Source: Bacteroidales bacterium UBA5226 (GTDB lineage: Bacteria; Bacteroidota; Bacteroidia; Bacteroidales; UBA932). Taken from it: 64,000 nucleotides of DNA. Shown piece after piece: positions 8,136 through 17,870 of this stretch. The notes below the pieces were generated by a model. It was not told where the DNA came from. It did no database searches and saw only the letters and a list, made by a program, of their open reading frames with translations. The position numbers and the translations under genes are program-made. The stretch is taken from positions 1 to 64,000 of the forward strand of contig DHUU01000014.1 of the NCBI GenBank assembly GCA_002409325.1, read 5' to 3'. The stretch's first letter is position 1; the number at the start of each line of letters is the position of its first letter.

Positions 8136-9029
8136 ATGAGAGCATATGTATTTCCGGGCCAGGGTGCCCAATTTTCCGGTATGGGTAAGGATTTATACGA
8201 TTCCAACCCCAAAGCAAAAAAGCTTTTTGACCAGGCAGATAGTATTTTAGGCTTTTCTCTTTCAAAAATCATGTTTGAAGGAGAAACAGATGAGTTGAAA
8301 CAGACGAAAGTCACACAGCCGGGCATTTTCCTGCATTCTGTTGCTGCAGCATTGTGTGATCCCGATTTCAAGCCCGATATGGTGGCCGGGCATTCACTGG
8401 GGGAATTCTCGGCTTTGACAGCAGCCGGAGCCTTGTCCTTTGAGCAAGGTCTGCGTCTAGTAAGTGTCAGGGCCCTTGCCATGCAGGCAGCCTGCGAAGA
8501 GGAACCTTCAACAATGGCCGCCGTGCTGAACCTGGACGATGCGAAAGTAGAGGAAATCTGTGCCGCAATTTCTGCCGGACATGGAGCGGTTCTCGCTTCC
8601 GGTGGCATTGTGGTTCCGGCCAATTACAATTGCCCGGGTCAGATAGTCATATCTGGAACCTTGGCAGCTGTGGAGAAAGCCTGCGTGGCACTGAAGGAAG
8701 CCGGAGCCAAAAGGGCGGTCATATTGCCGGTTGGAGGGGCATTTCACTCTCCCCTGATGGAAAGTGCTCGCAAATCGCTGGAAGAAGCCATAGGCAAAGC
8801 AGTTCTGGTAAAACCCGTATGTCCTGTTTACCAGAACGTTGACGGCCTCCCTCATACAGATCCTGCCAAGATCAAAGATAACCTTGTAAAGCAACTGACA
8901 TCTCCGGTAAAATGGACACAGACCATCCAGAACATGGTGGCAGATGGTGCTAAAAATTTCACTGAATACGGACCGGGAACGGTGCTTACCGGTATGATAA
9001 AAAAGATTGCCCCTGAACTATTTATTTAG
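8136..9029 (+). CDS. fabD: Malonyl-CoA:ACP transacylase
   Basis: This 297-residue enzyme transfers malonyl from CoA to acyl carrier protein for type II fatty acid synthesis in the cytosol. It begins with the family signature YVFPGQGAQFSGMGKDLY. It has the nucleophile elbow GHSLGEFSAL (catalytic Ser) and the His motif GGAFHSPLM. Length is standard. The ATG at 8136 places MRAYVFPGQG at the N-terminus; the earlier in-frame ATG at 8121 would lie upstream of the -7 box. It is a stand-alone fabD, not in a fab cluster; the next gene has its own promoter. Confidence 0.93.
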   Translation: MRAYVFPGQGAQFSGMGKDLYDSNPKAKKLFDQADSILGFSLSKIMFEGETDELKQTKVTQPGIFLHSVAAALCDPDFKPDMVAGHSLGEFSALTAAGALSFEQGLRLVSVRALAMQAACEEEPSTMAAVLNLDDAKVEEICAAISAGHGAVLASGGIVVPANYNCPGQIVISGTLAAVEKACVALKEAGAKRAVILPVGGAFHSPLMESARKSLEEAIGKAVLVKPVCPVYQNVDGLPHTDPAKIKDNLVKQLTSPVKWTQTIQNMVADGAKNFTEYGPGTVLTGMIKKIAPELFI

Positions 9030-9037
9030 TATCTTTG
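9007..9037 (+). promoter_or_regulatory. Promoter of the sugar-kinase-like gene
   Basis: TTG (9007-9009), a 20-nt spacer and TATCTTTG (9030-9037) match the Bacteroidota promoter. The -33 part lies inside the end of fabD; the ATG follows at 9064. Confidence 0.6.
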
Positions 9038-9063
9038 CGTTTCTTTTGGTTTTGTAATCCATT

Positions 9064-10125
9064 ATGGGTGATGCACAGCTGATTGTCACGCACTTTTGCA
9101 TCCCGGAGCATGTTACGTGTGTGCCAGCTCTGGGAGAAGGTTTCATAAACGACACCTTTCTTGTACAAACCTCTGCGAAGCAGAAATACATCCTGCGACG
9201 CAAAAACCGTTCTGTTTTTCCGAACATCCCGGCAATGATGGACAATATCAGCAAAGTCACCAGCCACATCCTTTCAAAAGGAGGAACCACATTCCGTCTT
9301 GCAGCCACCAAAGATGGCAAATGGTACCACAGAGACCCGGACGGTGAATACTGGGCATGTTTTACCTTCATTCCGGACACCTTCACTTTTGAACATGCCG
9401 ATCATATTGATCTGGTAAAGGCCGGTGGCGAAGGAATTGGCCTGTTCAACAGCCAGATGGCCGATTTTTACGGTCATTTGGAAGATACTCTGCCCGGTTT
9501 TCATAACATCAGTTACCGTTTTGAGCAATTTGCCGGGTCGTTGAACCGGGCACGCAGCCATGCTTCACGGCTGGAGGAAGTGGTTTCGCTCATAGAAGAA
9601 ATCTATAGCCGTAAGGAGCAGATGGAAGCATTCTGGAAGCTGGTTGAGACAGGAAATATTCCCCGGCGGGTGAGCCACAACGACACCAAACTCTCCAATT
9701 TCCTGTTTGATAAAGACAGGCAGGTTGTCTGTGCCGTAGATCTGGACACTGTCATGCAGACAACCGTACTGTTTGATTTTGGGGATGCGGTCCGTTCTTA
9801 TACCAATCCATATCCTGAAGACCATCCTCATTTTCAGGAAATAAAAATGGATGTGGAACGTTTTTCTGCCCTTTCAGAGGGTTATTTGAGCAAAGCGGCC
9901 TGGTTTTTGAACGAAGAAGAGAAAAACTACCTGGCCTTTTCTGCTTTGTATATTACGTATGAACAATTCCTCCGGTTTTTGATGGATTACATAGACGGAG
10001 ACACTTATTACCGGCTACGTTATCCCGGCCATAACCTGGTCAGGGCCCGATCCCAACTTGCATTGCTTAAAAGCATGGAAGAACAGTTTCCTGCCATGCA
10101 GCATATTTTATCTGAAATTAATTAA
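9064..10125 (+). CDS. Phosphotransferase, N-acetylhexosamine 1-kinase (NahK)-like
   Basis: A 353-residue protein of the aminoglycoside phosphotransferase/choline kinase fold. The N-lobe has GEGFINDTFLV, then YILRRKNRSVFPNIPAMM, which resembles NahK rather than drug kinases. The catalytic loop is SHNDTKLSNFLFD, followed by the metal-binding motif VDLDTV. NahK makes hexosamine 1-phosphates in the cytosol; here the exact sugar is inferred only at family level. No salvage partner gene is adjacent. Confidence 0.7.
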   Translation: MGDAQLIVTHFCIPEHVTCVPALGEGFINDTFLVQTSAKQKYILRRKNRSVFPNIPAMMDNISKVTSHILSKGGTTFRLAATKDGKWYHRDPDGEYWACFTFIPDTFTFEHADHIDLVKAGGEGIGLFNSQMADFYGHLEDTLPGFHNISYRFEQFAGSLNRARSHASRLEEVVSLIEEIYSRKEQMEAFWKLVETGNIPRRVSHNDTKLSNFLFDKDRQVVCAVDLDTVMQTTVLFDFGDAVRSYTNPYPEDHPHFQEIKMDVERFSALSEGYLSKAAWFLNEEEKNYLAFSALYITYEQFLRFLMDYIDGDTYYRLRYPGHNLVRARSQLALLKSMEEQFPAMQHILSEIN

Positions 10126-10161
10126 ACCCTTTAATATCATTATTTTTAATTCCATATGATT

Positions 10162-13100
10162 ATGGCTAAAGAAAAAAAATTCATCACTTGTGATGGCAAC
10201 TATGCAGCAGCTCACATTGGTTATCTGTTCAGTGAAGTTGCTGCCATCTATCCCATCACTCCGTCCTCCACCATGGCTGAATATGCCGATGAGTGGGCCG
10301 CCCACGGGAAAAAGAACCTTTTTGGAGAAACACTCAAAGTAGTTGAAATGCAAAGCGAAGGCGGAGCAGCAGGTGCTGTTCACGGAGTACTTCAGTCCGG
10401 AGCGCTGGCCACTACCTTTACTGCTTCCCAGGGTTTGTTGCTGATGATACCCAATATGTACAAGATCGCCGGGGAATTGCTCCCGACGGTATTCCATGTA
10501 TCGGCCCGTTCACTGGCTGCACAGGCCTTGTCAATCTTTGGCGACCACTCAGACGTTATGGCATGCCGCCAGACCGGCTTTGCATTGCTTGCCTCGGGGG
10601 GTGTACAGCAAGCCATGGACATGGCCGCAGTTGCACACCTGTCGACCCTTAAATCACGCATACCCTTCCTCCACTTTTTTGACGGATTCCGGACATCTCA
10701 TGAGATCCAGAAAATTGAAATGCTGGACTCAGATGCCCTCAAAAAGATGATCAGTTCCAAATCCCTGGCAGCTTTCCGCGCGAAAGCACTAAACCCTAAT
10801 GATCCCGTCACGCGGGGAACAGCCCAGAATCCCGATGTATACTTCCAGGCCCGCGAAGCATCCAATCCTTTCTACGATGCAGTTCCTGACATTGTTGCCC
10901 GCTACATGGGAGAAATTTCTGAACTAACCGGACGCTCATACCTGCCTTTCACTTACTATGGAGACGAAAATGCAGAGCGCATTATCATTGCCATGGGCTC
11001 TGTATGCGACACCATTAAGGAAACTGTGGACTACCTGAACGCTAAGGGTGAACGCACCGGTATGATTACCGTGCACCTGTACCGTCCTTTCTCGGCCAAG
11101 TACTTCCTGCGCGTTATGCCCAAATCTGTAAAGAGTATAGCCGTTCTGGACCGCACCAAAGAACCCGGTTCTCTTGGCGAACCGCTCTACATGGACGTAA
11201 AAAACATCTTTGCAGACGCTTCTGCCGCTCCCGTTATTGTAGGTGGCCGCTACGGGTTATCCTCAAAGGATACAACCCCTGCCCAGATCATGTCGGTATT
11301 TGAAAACCTGGGACGCAAAGAAATAAAGAACAATTTCACCATTGGGATCATAGACGACGTTACCTTCAGGTCCCTTCCCCTGAAAGAAGAGATCTCTGTA
11401 GCGAAACCCGGGACATACGAATGCAAGTTCTTTGGTTTGGGATCGGACGGAACCGTTGGCGCAAATAAGAATACCATAAAGATTATTGGGGATACAACAC
11501 CCAAATACTGTCAGGCATATTTTCAGTACGACTCTAAGAAGTCTGGCGGATTTACCTGCTCTCACCTGCGTTTCGGGGACAAACCCATCAACTCGCCTTA
11601 CCTGGTGACAACCCCCGATTTCGTTGCCTGCCACTTGCAAAGTTACCTGCACAAATATGACATCCTCAAGGGGATCAAGAAAGGTGGCACTTTCCTGCTA
11701 AACAGCCTGTGGGATGTAGAAGAAACAAAAAAACAACTGCCTGATTTTGTAAAGAGGACACTGGCAGAAAAGAATATCAATTTCTACATCATTAATGCAA
11801 CAAAAATTGCAGAAGACATTGGCCTCGGAGGCCGCACCAATACCATTTTGCAATCTGCTTTCTTTAAAATTGCCAACGTGATACCCTATGACCTGGCTGT
11901 TGCCGAAATGAAGGACGCTATTGTCAAATCCTATGGCAAAAAGGGGGAAGAGATTGTTGCAATGAATTATGCTGCCGTTGACCGCGGCGGAGAGATTGAA
12001 AAGGTAGCCATTGATCCGCAATGGAAGAGCTGTTCAGGAAAATTCGAAGCCGACACACACAACCGTCTGGCTCCAGAATGGGTTAAGCATGTGGCTGACG
12101 TTGTGAACGCACAAAACGGAGATGACCTGCCGGTCAGCGTGTTCAAGGGATACGAAGACGGCACCATGCCTGCCGGAACCGCAGCTTATGAAAAACGCGG
12201 TATTGCCATATTCATTCCGGAATGGAATCCGGATAACTGCATTCAATGCAACCAGTGCGCCTATGTCTGCCCTCACGCTGCCATCCGTCCTTTTGTCATG
12301 ACAGAAGAAGAAGCGTCCAAAACCCCGGAAACCGTGAAAAGAACAGCCGGCAACGGGCCGCTTAAAGGCTATCAATTTACCATCCAGGTAAGTCCTTACG
12401 ACTGTGCTGGTTGTGGTAACTGCGCCGATATATGCCCGGCCAAGACAAAAGCCCTGACCATGAAGTTTGCCGAGACGCAAATACCCCAGCAACCCAACTT
12501 TGACTACCTGCATGCCAACATCGGTTACAAAGACACCATCGTGCCCAAAACCCAGAGTGTAAAGAACCTGGGATTCACACAGCCCCTCTTTGAATTCTCT
12601 GGTGCTTGTTCCGGTTGCGGTGAAACCCCGTATATCAAAACTTTGACGCAACTTTTCGGGGATCACATGATGGTCGCCAATGCCACTGGTTGTTCCTCCA
12701 TTTACGGAGCCTCTTTCCCTTCCTCTCCATACTGCAAAGACCGCAACGGACGTGGTCCGGCTTGGGCCAACTCCCTGTTCGAGGACAATGCAGAATATGG
12801 GCTGGGAATGCATGTGGGTTCCGAGCAGATCCGTGAAAAGCTGGCAAACCTGATCGCATCGGCAAAGGAAAAAGACGATGTGAGCGATGAGCTGAAATCA
12901 TTGTTTAAAGAATACCTGCCTGTACGCAACAACTTTGAACAGGCTGTTGCCCTGGCAGAAAAAATGATACCCCTGCTCAAAGGCTCCAAATTGCAGCCTC
13001 TGCGCGAAATTTATGACCTGCGCGGTTACCTGACCCCCCGTTCGCAATGGATCATCGGAGGTGACGGCTGGGCTTATGACATTGGCTACGGTGGTCTGGA

Positions 13101-13686
13101 CCATGTCCTGGCCAGCGGAGAAAACGTCAACATCCTTGTCCTTGATACGGAAGTTTACTCCAACACAGGTGGCCAGTCCTCCAAATCAACCCCCGCCGGA
13201 GCTGTTGCAAAATTTGCTACTTCAGGGAAAAAGATTCGCAAAAAAGATTTGGGAATGATGGCTATGAGCTACGGTTACATTTATGTGGCCCAGGTGGCTA
13301 TGGGTGCCAACAACGCCCAGTTGCTTAAAGCGATGAAAGAAGCTGAGGCATACAACGGTCCTTCCCTGATCATTGCTTATTCTCCGTGTATCAACCATGG
13401 TCTGAACCGGGGCATGGGACAGTCACAGCTGGAGGAAAAACTGGCCGTTGAATGTGGTTACTGGCAGCTTTACCGCTACAATCCAACACTGGTTGACGAA
13501 GGGAAGAATCCCTTTACCCTTGACAGCAAGGAACCTGACTGGAGTAAATTCCGGGACTTTATTACGGGAGAAGTTCGTTACAGCTCCCTGCTAAAGACAT
13601 TCCCCGACCAGGCAGCCCAACTGTTCGTCCTCACGGAAGAGCATGCTAAAATCCGTTACAATAATTACAAACGACTGGCACAGTAA
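10162..13686 (+). CDS. nifJ: Pyruvate:ferredoxin (flavodoxin) oxidoreductase
   Basis: This 1174-residue single-chain PFOR oxidises pyruvate to acetyl-CoA and CO2 and passes electrons to ferredoxin, the standard anaerobic route. The N-terminal pyruvate-binding part includes YPITPSSTMAE. A two-[4Fe-4S] ferredoxin domain has CIQCNQCAYVCPHA (about residue 693) and CAGCGNCADICPAKT (about 746). The C-terminal TPP domain has CSGCGETPY (about 815) and GDGWAYDIGYGGLDH (about 967). The ATG at 10162 gives the usual MAKEKKF start; an ATG two codons earlier is possible. It is monocistronic and followed by a strong terminator. Confidence 0.96.
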   Translation: MAKEKKFITCDGNYAAAHIGYLFSEVAAIYPITPSSTMAEYADEWAAHGKKNLFGETLKVVEMQSEGGAAGAVHGVLQSGALATTFTASQGLLLMIPNMYKIAGELLPTVFHVSARSLAAQALSIFGDHSDVMACRQTGFALLASGGVQQAMDMAAVAHLSTLKSRIPFLHFFDGFRTSHEIQKIEMLDSDALKKMISSKSLAAFRAKALNPNDPVTRGTAQNPDVYFQAREASNPFYDAVPDIVARYMGEISELTGRSYLPFTYYGDENAERIIIAMGSVCDTIKETVDYLNAKGERTGMITVHLYRPFSAKYFLRVMPKSVKSIAVLDRTKEPGSLGEPLYMDVKNIFADASAAPVIVGGRYGLSSKDTTPAQIMSVFENLGRKEIKNNFTIGIIDDVTFRSLPLKEEISVAKPGTYECKFFGLGSDGTVGANKNTIKIIGDTTPKYCQAYFQYDSKKSGGFTCSHLRFGDKPINSPYLVTTPDFVACHLQSYLHKYDILKGIKKGGTFLLNSLWDVEETKKQLPDFVKRTLAEKNINFYIINATKIAEDIGLGGRTNTILQSAFFKIANVIPYDLAVAEMKDAIVKSYGKKGEEIVAMNYAAVDRGGEIEKVAIDPQWKSCSGKFEADTHNRLAPEWVKHVADVVNAQNGDDLPVSVFKGYEDGTMPAGTAAYEKRGIAIFIPEWNPDNCIQCNQCAYVCPHAAIRPFVMTEEEASKTPETVKRTAGNGPLKGYQFTIQVSPYDCAGCGNCADICPAKTKALTMKFAETQIPQQPNFDYLHANIGYKDTIVPKTQSVKNLGFTQPLFEFSGACSGCGETPYIKTLTQLFGDHMMVANATGCSSIYGASFPSSPYCKDRNGRGPAWANSLFEDNAEYGLGMHVGSEQIREKLANLIASAKEKDDVSDELKSLFKEYLPVRNNFEQAVALAEKMIPLLKGSKLQPLREIYDLRGYLTPRSQWIIGGDGWAYDIGYGGLDHVLASGENVNILVLDTEVYSNTGGQSSKSTPAGAVAKFATSGKKIRKKDLGMMAMSYGYIYVAQVAMGANNAQLLKAMKEAEAYNGPSLIIAYSPCINHGLNRGMGQSQLEEKLAVECGYWQLYRYNPTLVDEGKNPFTLDSKEPDWSKFRDFITGEVRYSSLLKTFPDQAAQLFVLTEEHAKIRYNNYKRLAQ

Positions 13687-13705
13687 GTACATACCGTGCA
13701 TATTG

Positions 13706-13744
13706 AAAGACCGGCTAAAAAGAAATTTTTAGCCGGTCTTTTTC
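13706..13744 (+). terminator. Terminator after nifJ
   Basis: A perfect 16-bp inverted repeat (13706-13721 with 13726-13741, loop GAAA) has a GACCGGCT core and a T-rich tail. It lies 19 nt after the nifJ stop codon. Confidence 0.9.
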
Positions 13745-13858
13745 TCATGTTGCAGTTAAGTCCTGCATTTTTTCTTAAAATTCTTCCGGTGGCCGAGGCT
13801 TCAACTGTCTCCACCAGACAGCGACCTTTAGGACCAGAGAACCGGAAATGCCCGCCCC

Positions 13859-15082
13859 TTAGTCCTCTGCAATCATTTCAGGCAAATTCTTATAGGCTTT
13901 AATGCCCATCTCCTTGAGCTTATTGGCCTGACCTATGAGGTTTCCTTTACCATCCCTTAACTGTCCCATAGCCGCATCATAAGCCTCCTGGGACTTTTTA
14001 ATGGATCCTCCCAGGGCAGACAACGTCTCAATAAAATTCTCGAATTTCTTGAGCATCAACTCCCCGCGCTTCGCAATCTGCATAGCGTTTTTGTTCTGCA
14101 TTTCACGATTCCACAGATCTGACATCAGTTTCAGGCAGGCAATCAGGTTGGTGGGACTGATGAGCACTATACGTTTGCGGTAGGCATAGCTCCACATTCC
14201 CGGATCATTCTGGATTGCTATTAAATAGGCAGGCTCCACAGGTACAAACATCATTGCAAAATCCATAGAACCCTGAAAACTATCGTACTGTTTTGCAGCC
14301 AGTTCATCTATATGCTTTTTCATTGATACCATGTGCTCCTGCAAAGCCTGTTGCTGGGCTTCCTGTGATATGGCAGAGACATACCTTTCATAAGCAACCA
14401 GAGATACTTTGGAATCAACAATAATGGTGCGTTCTCCCGGTAAATGGATCACAACGTCGGGGTACAGAGTATTGCCCTGCTCGTTGCGAAAAGATTCCTG
14501 CATTATATAATGTGTATCCTTTTCCAGTCCAGAATGTTCCAGGATCCTTTCCAGTATCATTTCCCCCCAGTTCCCTTGTGTCTTGGGACTTCCCTTCAAC
14601 GCCTGGGCAAGGTTGTTGGCCTGGGCAGTTACCAGGTTGGTCTGTTCTATCAGTCCCCGGATCCTCTCCTCCAGGGTGGAGCGCTGTTTTGTATCCTCAA
14701 TGTGCGCGGCATCCACCTTGCTTTTAAATTCCACCAACTGTTCTCCCAGGGGCTTGAGCAACTGTTGCATGCTCTGTTTACTGGTTTGTTCAAATTTCAG
14801 GGTATTCGCCTCAAGGATTCTGTTTGCCAGGTTTTCGAACTGAACCACCAGCTGTTTCTGCATATCGGCCAGTTCTTTATCCTTAAGTTCCAGCGCTGTC
14901 CGGGCCGAGGCCATACCAGCACCAAGATCTCTGATTACTTCCTCCTTTCCCCTGATCTCTTCATCCTTCCCTTTGATCTCCCGGTCTTTATTCAGTAACC
15001 GCTTGCTGATCAGCATCCAGAAGATCACTACTCCTGCGATCACCCCGATCGCAAGGCCCGCTATTAATGAGACTGTATCCAT
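13859..15082 (-). CDS. rmuC: RmuC family DNA recombination protein
   Basis: A 407-residue protein with one N-terminal membrane helix (LIAGLAIGVIAGVVIFWML). A long charged coiled-coil region follows (about residues 25-150), then the RmuC nuclease-like domain with TQGNWGEMILERILEHSGL and DVVIHLPGERTIIVDSKVS. In E. coli RmuC limits inversions at short repeats. The ATG at 15082 is preferred over a GTG at 15121 because a -7 box lies just upstream. It sits 42 bp downstream of xylE on the same strand, but its own promoter suggests separate expression. Confidence 0.9.
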   Translation of the reverse strand: MDTVSLIAGLAIGVIAGVVIFWMLISKRLLNKDREIKGKDEEIRGKEEVIRDLGAGMASARTALELKDKELADMQKQLVVQFENLANRILEANTLKFEQTSKQSMQQLLKPLGEQLVEFKSKVDAAHIEDTKQRSTLEERIRGLIEQTNLVTAQANNLAQALKGSPKTQGNWGEMILERILEHSGLEKDTHYIMQESFRNEQGNTLYPDVVIHLPGERTIIVDSKVSLVAYERYVSAISQEAQQQALQEHMVSMKKHIDELAAKQYDSFQGSMDFAMMFVPVEPAYLIAIQNDPGMWSYAYRKRIVLISPTNLIACLKLMSDLWNREMQNKNAMQIAKRGELMLKKFENFIETLSALGGSIKKSQEAYDAAMGQLRDGKGNLIGQANKLKEMGIKAYKNLPEMIAED

Positions 15083-15087
15083 AAGAA

Positions 15088-15095
15088 CAAAAATA
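15088..15095 (-). promoter_or_regulatory. -7 element of the rmuC promoter
   Basis: TATTTTTG on the minus strand ends 5 nt before the ATG at 15082; no clear -33 box. Confidence 0.4.
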
Positions 15096-15124
15096 GCTAA
15101 AAAAGCGGGTACGTCGTACACTTA

Positions 15125-16540
15125 CTATTTCCGCCAGAGTCTGGTCATGTCTTCCAATGTCTTACCCTTGGTTTCGGGGACCATCTTGTATACGAATATA
15201 CCCGAGAGCAGGGAGAAGAAGGCATAAATCAGGTATGCGCCTCCAGTACTCCATTCCGAAAGCGAGGGAAATGTGGAAGAGACCAGGAAATTGGCAATCC
15301 ACTGGGCAGCCACGGCAATAGCCACTGCCTGTCCGCGGATGGTATTGGGAAATATTTCGGATATCAGTACCCAGGTTATCGGCCCCCAGCTCATCATGAA
15401 GGAGGCTGTATAGATAATGATGAACACCAGTGCGGCAACCCCGATGACATCCATAAAGGAGAGCACACTCAGGGCAGCCATGCCTATCATCATGCCAATG
15501 GAGCCGATTATGAGCAGGGGTTTTCGCCCAAATTTATCTACCGTGAAAATAGCCACCAGAGTAAAGATGATGTTGACAAAACCCATGATCACCGTTTGTC
15601 TCATGGAAACATCGCCCGTAGCTCCCAGATTTTCAAATATCCTGGGTGCGTAATACAGCACCACATTGATCCCGACGGCCTGCTGGAAGAAAGAAAGCAG
15701 GATCCCGATGATCACCACCGTTACGCCGTACGAAAAGAGTTTTTCCCGTTTTTCGATCACTGTTTCCTTGATTTCCTCCAGTATGGTGCGCGCGATATTT
15801 GTTCCGTTGATACGGGTCAGCACATGTAGTGCCTTGGTTTCATTGCCCGACATAACCAGGTAACGCGGAGTCTTTGGAACAAACAGCAGCAAGAAACCAA
15901 AAAGGGCAACGGGATAAGCCTCGCTCAGGAACATCCTTCTCCAGCCTACTTCTACCATGGATACTTCCAGGGGTTCGGGCAGGTTGGCCCGGATCAGGTA
16001 GTTCACGAAATAAACCACCAGCATCCCGAAGATGATGGCAAACTGGTTCACGGAAACCAGCCGGCCCCTGACTTGGGCAGGCGCAATCTCGGCAATGTAC
16101 ATAGGGCATATGGCCGAGGCCAACCCTACACCAATACCTCCCAGAATCCTGTAAGCGTTGAAAGCCAGTAGCAGGGAGAAGGTCGGTTTGCCGAATTCAA
16201 AGAAGAACATTTCGGGACGCCACGAACCAATGGCTGAAAGAAAAAACAGTATCGCAGCAAATCGCAGGGAATTGCGCCGTCCCCAGCGCGGGGCCAGCAA
16301 CCCGGACAGGAACCCGCCAATGATACATCCTATCAATGCGCTGGATGCCGTAATTCCGTGCCATGCCTTGTTGTAAACAAAGTCTGTTGCCTGCGAAAAG
16401 AAAAGTTCCAGGGCTCTTTCGGCTCCTGATATCACAGCAGTGTCGTATCCAAAAAGCAACCCTCCCAATACAGCTACAAAAGTAATGGTTCCCAGGTATG
16501 CCTTGCTGCCTTTATCCATGTTTTTCATAGGCGCAGTCAT
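15125..16540 (-). CDS. xylE: Xylose:H+ symporter, sugar porter family (XylE-like)
   Basis: A 471-residue, 12-helix MFS transporter that carries D-xylose into the cytosol with protons. Sugar-porter signatures are present: GGLLFGYDTAVISGA in TM1, GRRNSLRF between TM2 and TM3, ICPMYIAEIAPAQVRGRL, and the C-terminal PETKGKTLEDM. The ATG lies one base after the xylA stop codon, so it is the last gene of the xyl operon. Xylose specificity is inferred from context; the family also carries other pentoses and hexoses. Confidence 0.9.
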   Translation of the reverse strand: MTAPMKNMDKGSKAYLGTITFVAVLGGLLFGYDTAVISGAERALELFFSQATDFVYNKAWHGITASSALIGCIIGGFLSGLLAPRWGRRNSLRFAAILFFLSAIGSWRPEMFFFEFGKPTFSLLLAFNAYRILGGIGVGLASAICPMYIAEIAPAQVRGRLVSVNQFAIIFGMLVVYFVNYLIRANLPEPLEVSMVEVGWRRMFLSEAYPVALFGFLLLFVPKTPRYLVMSGNETKALHVLTRINGTNIARTILEEIKETVIEKREKLFSYGVTVVIIGILLSFFQQAVGINVVLYYAPRIFENLGATGDVSMRQTVIMGFVNIIFTLVAIFTVDKFGRKPLLIIGSIGMMIGMAALSVLSFMDVIGVAALVFIIIYTASFMMSWGPITWVLISEIFPNTIRGQAVAIAVAAQWIANFLVSSTFPSLSEWSTGGAYLIYAFFSLLSGIFVYKMVPETKGKTLEDMTRLWRK

Positions 16541-16541
16541 C

Positions 16542-17858
16542 TTATATATACATACTTACGATGGTTTCGTACAGTTCCTGCTGTCCGCTGATCTGAGGGG
16601 GCTCGGGCAGTTTGCGGCCGTATTCGTAGAGGGCCTGGAAATCCAGTTTGCCTTCTTCAAATTGTTTGCCCATACCGGCATCGAAAGAGGCATAACGCTC
16701 TTTGCGCATTTTCAGATAAGGAGATTTTTCCAGGATGGCAGCTGCAGTTTCCAGTCCCCTGGCGAAAGTATCCATACCTGAAATGTGTGCGATCACCAGA
16801 TCCCTGAGATCCGTGGAATTCCTTCTGACATGCGCATCAAAGTTCACCCCTCCGTTGTTCAGCCCGCCTGCCTGAAGCACAACCAACATAGCCTGGGTCA
16901 CTTCCCAGATATCAATGGGGAACTGGTCGGTATCCCATCCGTTCTGGTAATCTCCCCTGTTGGCATCTATGGAGCCAAGAATACCGGCATCTGCCGCACA
17001 TTGCAGTTCATGTTCAAAGGTATGGCCGGCCAGTGTGGCATGGTTCACTTCAATATTGATCTTGAAGTCTTTGTCGAGGTCATATTTCTTTAAAAATCCG
17101 AGAATGGTTTCCACATCGGTATCGTATTGGTGTTTGGTGGGTTCCATGGGCTTGGGTTCGATCAGGAACGTACCTTTGAAACCTTTAGCACGTCCGTAAT
17201 CACGTGCTTTCTGGAGCATAATGCCCAGATGGTGTTTTTCACGTTTCATATCGGTATTTAACAGGGACATGTATCCTTCGCGTCCTCCCCAGAAAACGTA
17301 ATTGGTACCTCCCAGCTCAATAGTAGCATCAATGGTGGTTTTGATCTGTACGATAGCGCGTGCTACCACGTCAAAATTGGGATTGGTGGCTGCGCCGTTC
17401 ATATAACGCTTGTTCCCGAACACGTTGGCCGTACCCCAGAGAAGCTTTATACCGGTTTCCTTTTGTTTTTTCTTTGCATAAGCCACGATCTCCTTCATGC
17501 GGGCTTCGTATTCCTCTACCGTTCCAGCTTCGGCTACCAAATCCACATCGTGGAAACAATAGTATTCTATTCCGAGCTTTTGCATGAATTCAAAACCGGC
17601 ATCCATTTTTTCCTTCGCCGCAGTCACGGGATCCGGAGATTGCCACCATTGGCGATGCTGTGTTCCCGGGCCAAACTGATCCTGGCCGTCTGCGCATAAG
17701 GTATGCCAGTATGCCATTGCAAATTTGAACCAGTCTTTCATTTTTTTGCCGTATACCACTTTTTCAGGGTCATAATAGCGAAAGGCCAACGGATTGCGGC
17801 TGTCCTTTCCTTCGAATTTGATCTTTCCGATACCAGGAAAATACTCTTTTGTTGCCAT
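16542..17858 (-). CDS. xylA: Xylose isomerase
   Basis: This 438-residue TIM-barrel enzyme interconverts D-xylose and D-xylulose using two divalent metals. The signature [15 protein letters not shown] and metal-ligand regions such as [16 protein letters not shown] and [13 protein letters not shown] are intact. Length matches the longer (class II) isomerases typical of Bacteroidota. It lies between xylB (12-bp gap) and xylE (1-bp gap). Confidence 0.97.
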   Translation of the reverse strand: MATKEYFPGIGKIKFEGKDSRNPLAFRYYDPEKVVYGKKMKDWFKFAMAYWHTLCADGQDQFGPGTQHRQWWQSPDPVTAAKEKMDAGFEFMQKLGIEYYCFHDVDLVAEAGTVEEYEARMKEIVAYAKKKQKETGIKLLWGTANVFGNKRYMNGAATNPNFDVVARAIVQIKTTIDATIELGGTNYVFWGGREGYMSLLNTDMKREKHHLGIMLQKARDYGRAKGFKGTFLIEPKPMEPTKHQYDTDVETILGFLKKYDLDKDFKINIEVNHATLAGHTFEHELQCAADAGILGSIDANRGDYQNGWDTDQFPIDIWEVTQAMLVVLQAGGLNNGGVNFDAHVRRNSTDLRDLVIAHISGMDTFARGLETAAAILEKSPYLKMRKERYASFDAGMGKQFEEGKLDFQALYEYGRKLPEPPQISGQQELYETIVSMYI

Positions 17859-17870
17859 ATGAAATACTTT

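Noticed and set aside
7501..8140. Possible fluoride riboswitch for crcB
   Set aside because: The region upstream of the crcB starts holds the tRNA-Arg terminator and tRNA; no crcB-motif-like fold could be recognised.
8060..8623. Minus-strand 187-codon frame over fabD
   Set aside because: It is antisense to fabD and overlaps the tRNA-Arg gene.
12034..12813. Long open frame (259 codons) antisense to nifJ
   Set aside because: It lies entirely inside the strongly conserved nifJ reading frame, encodes low-complexity Gly/Arg/Phe-rich protein and matches no family. It is a codon-bias shadow.
13696..13902. 68-codon plus-strand ORF after nifJ
   Set aside because: It starts inside the terminator hairpin and runs into the 3' end of rmuC on the other strand; not a plausible gene.
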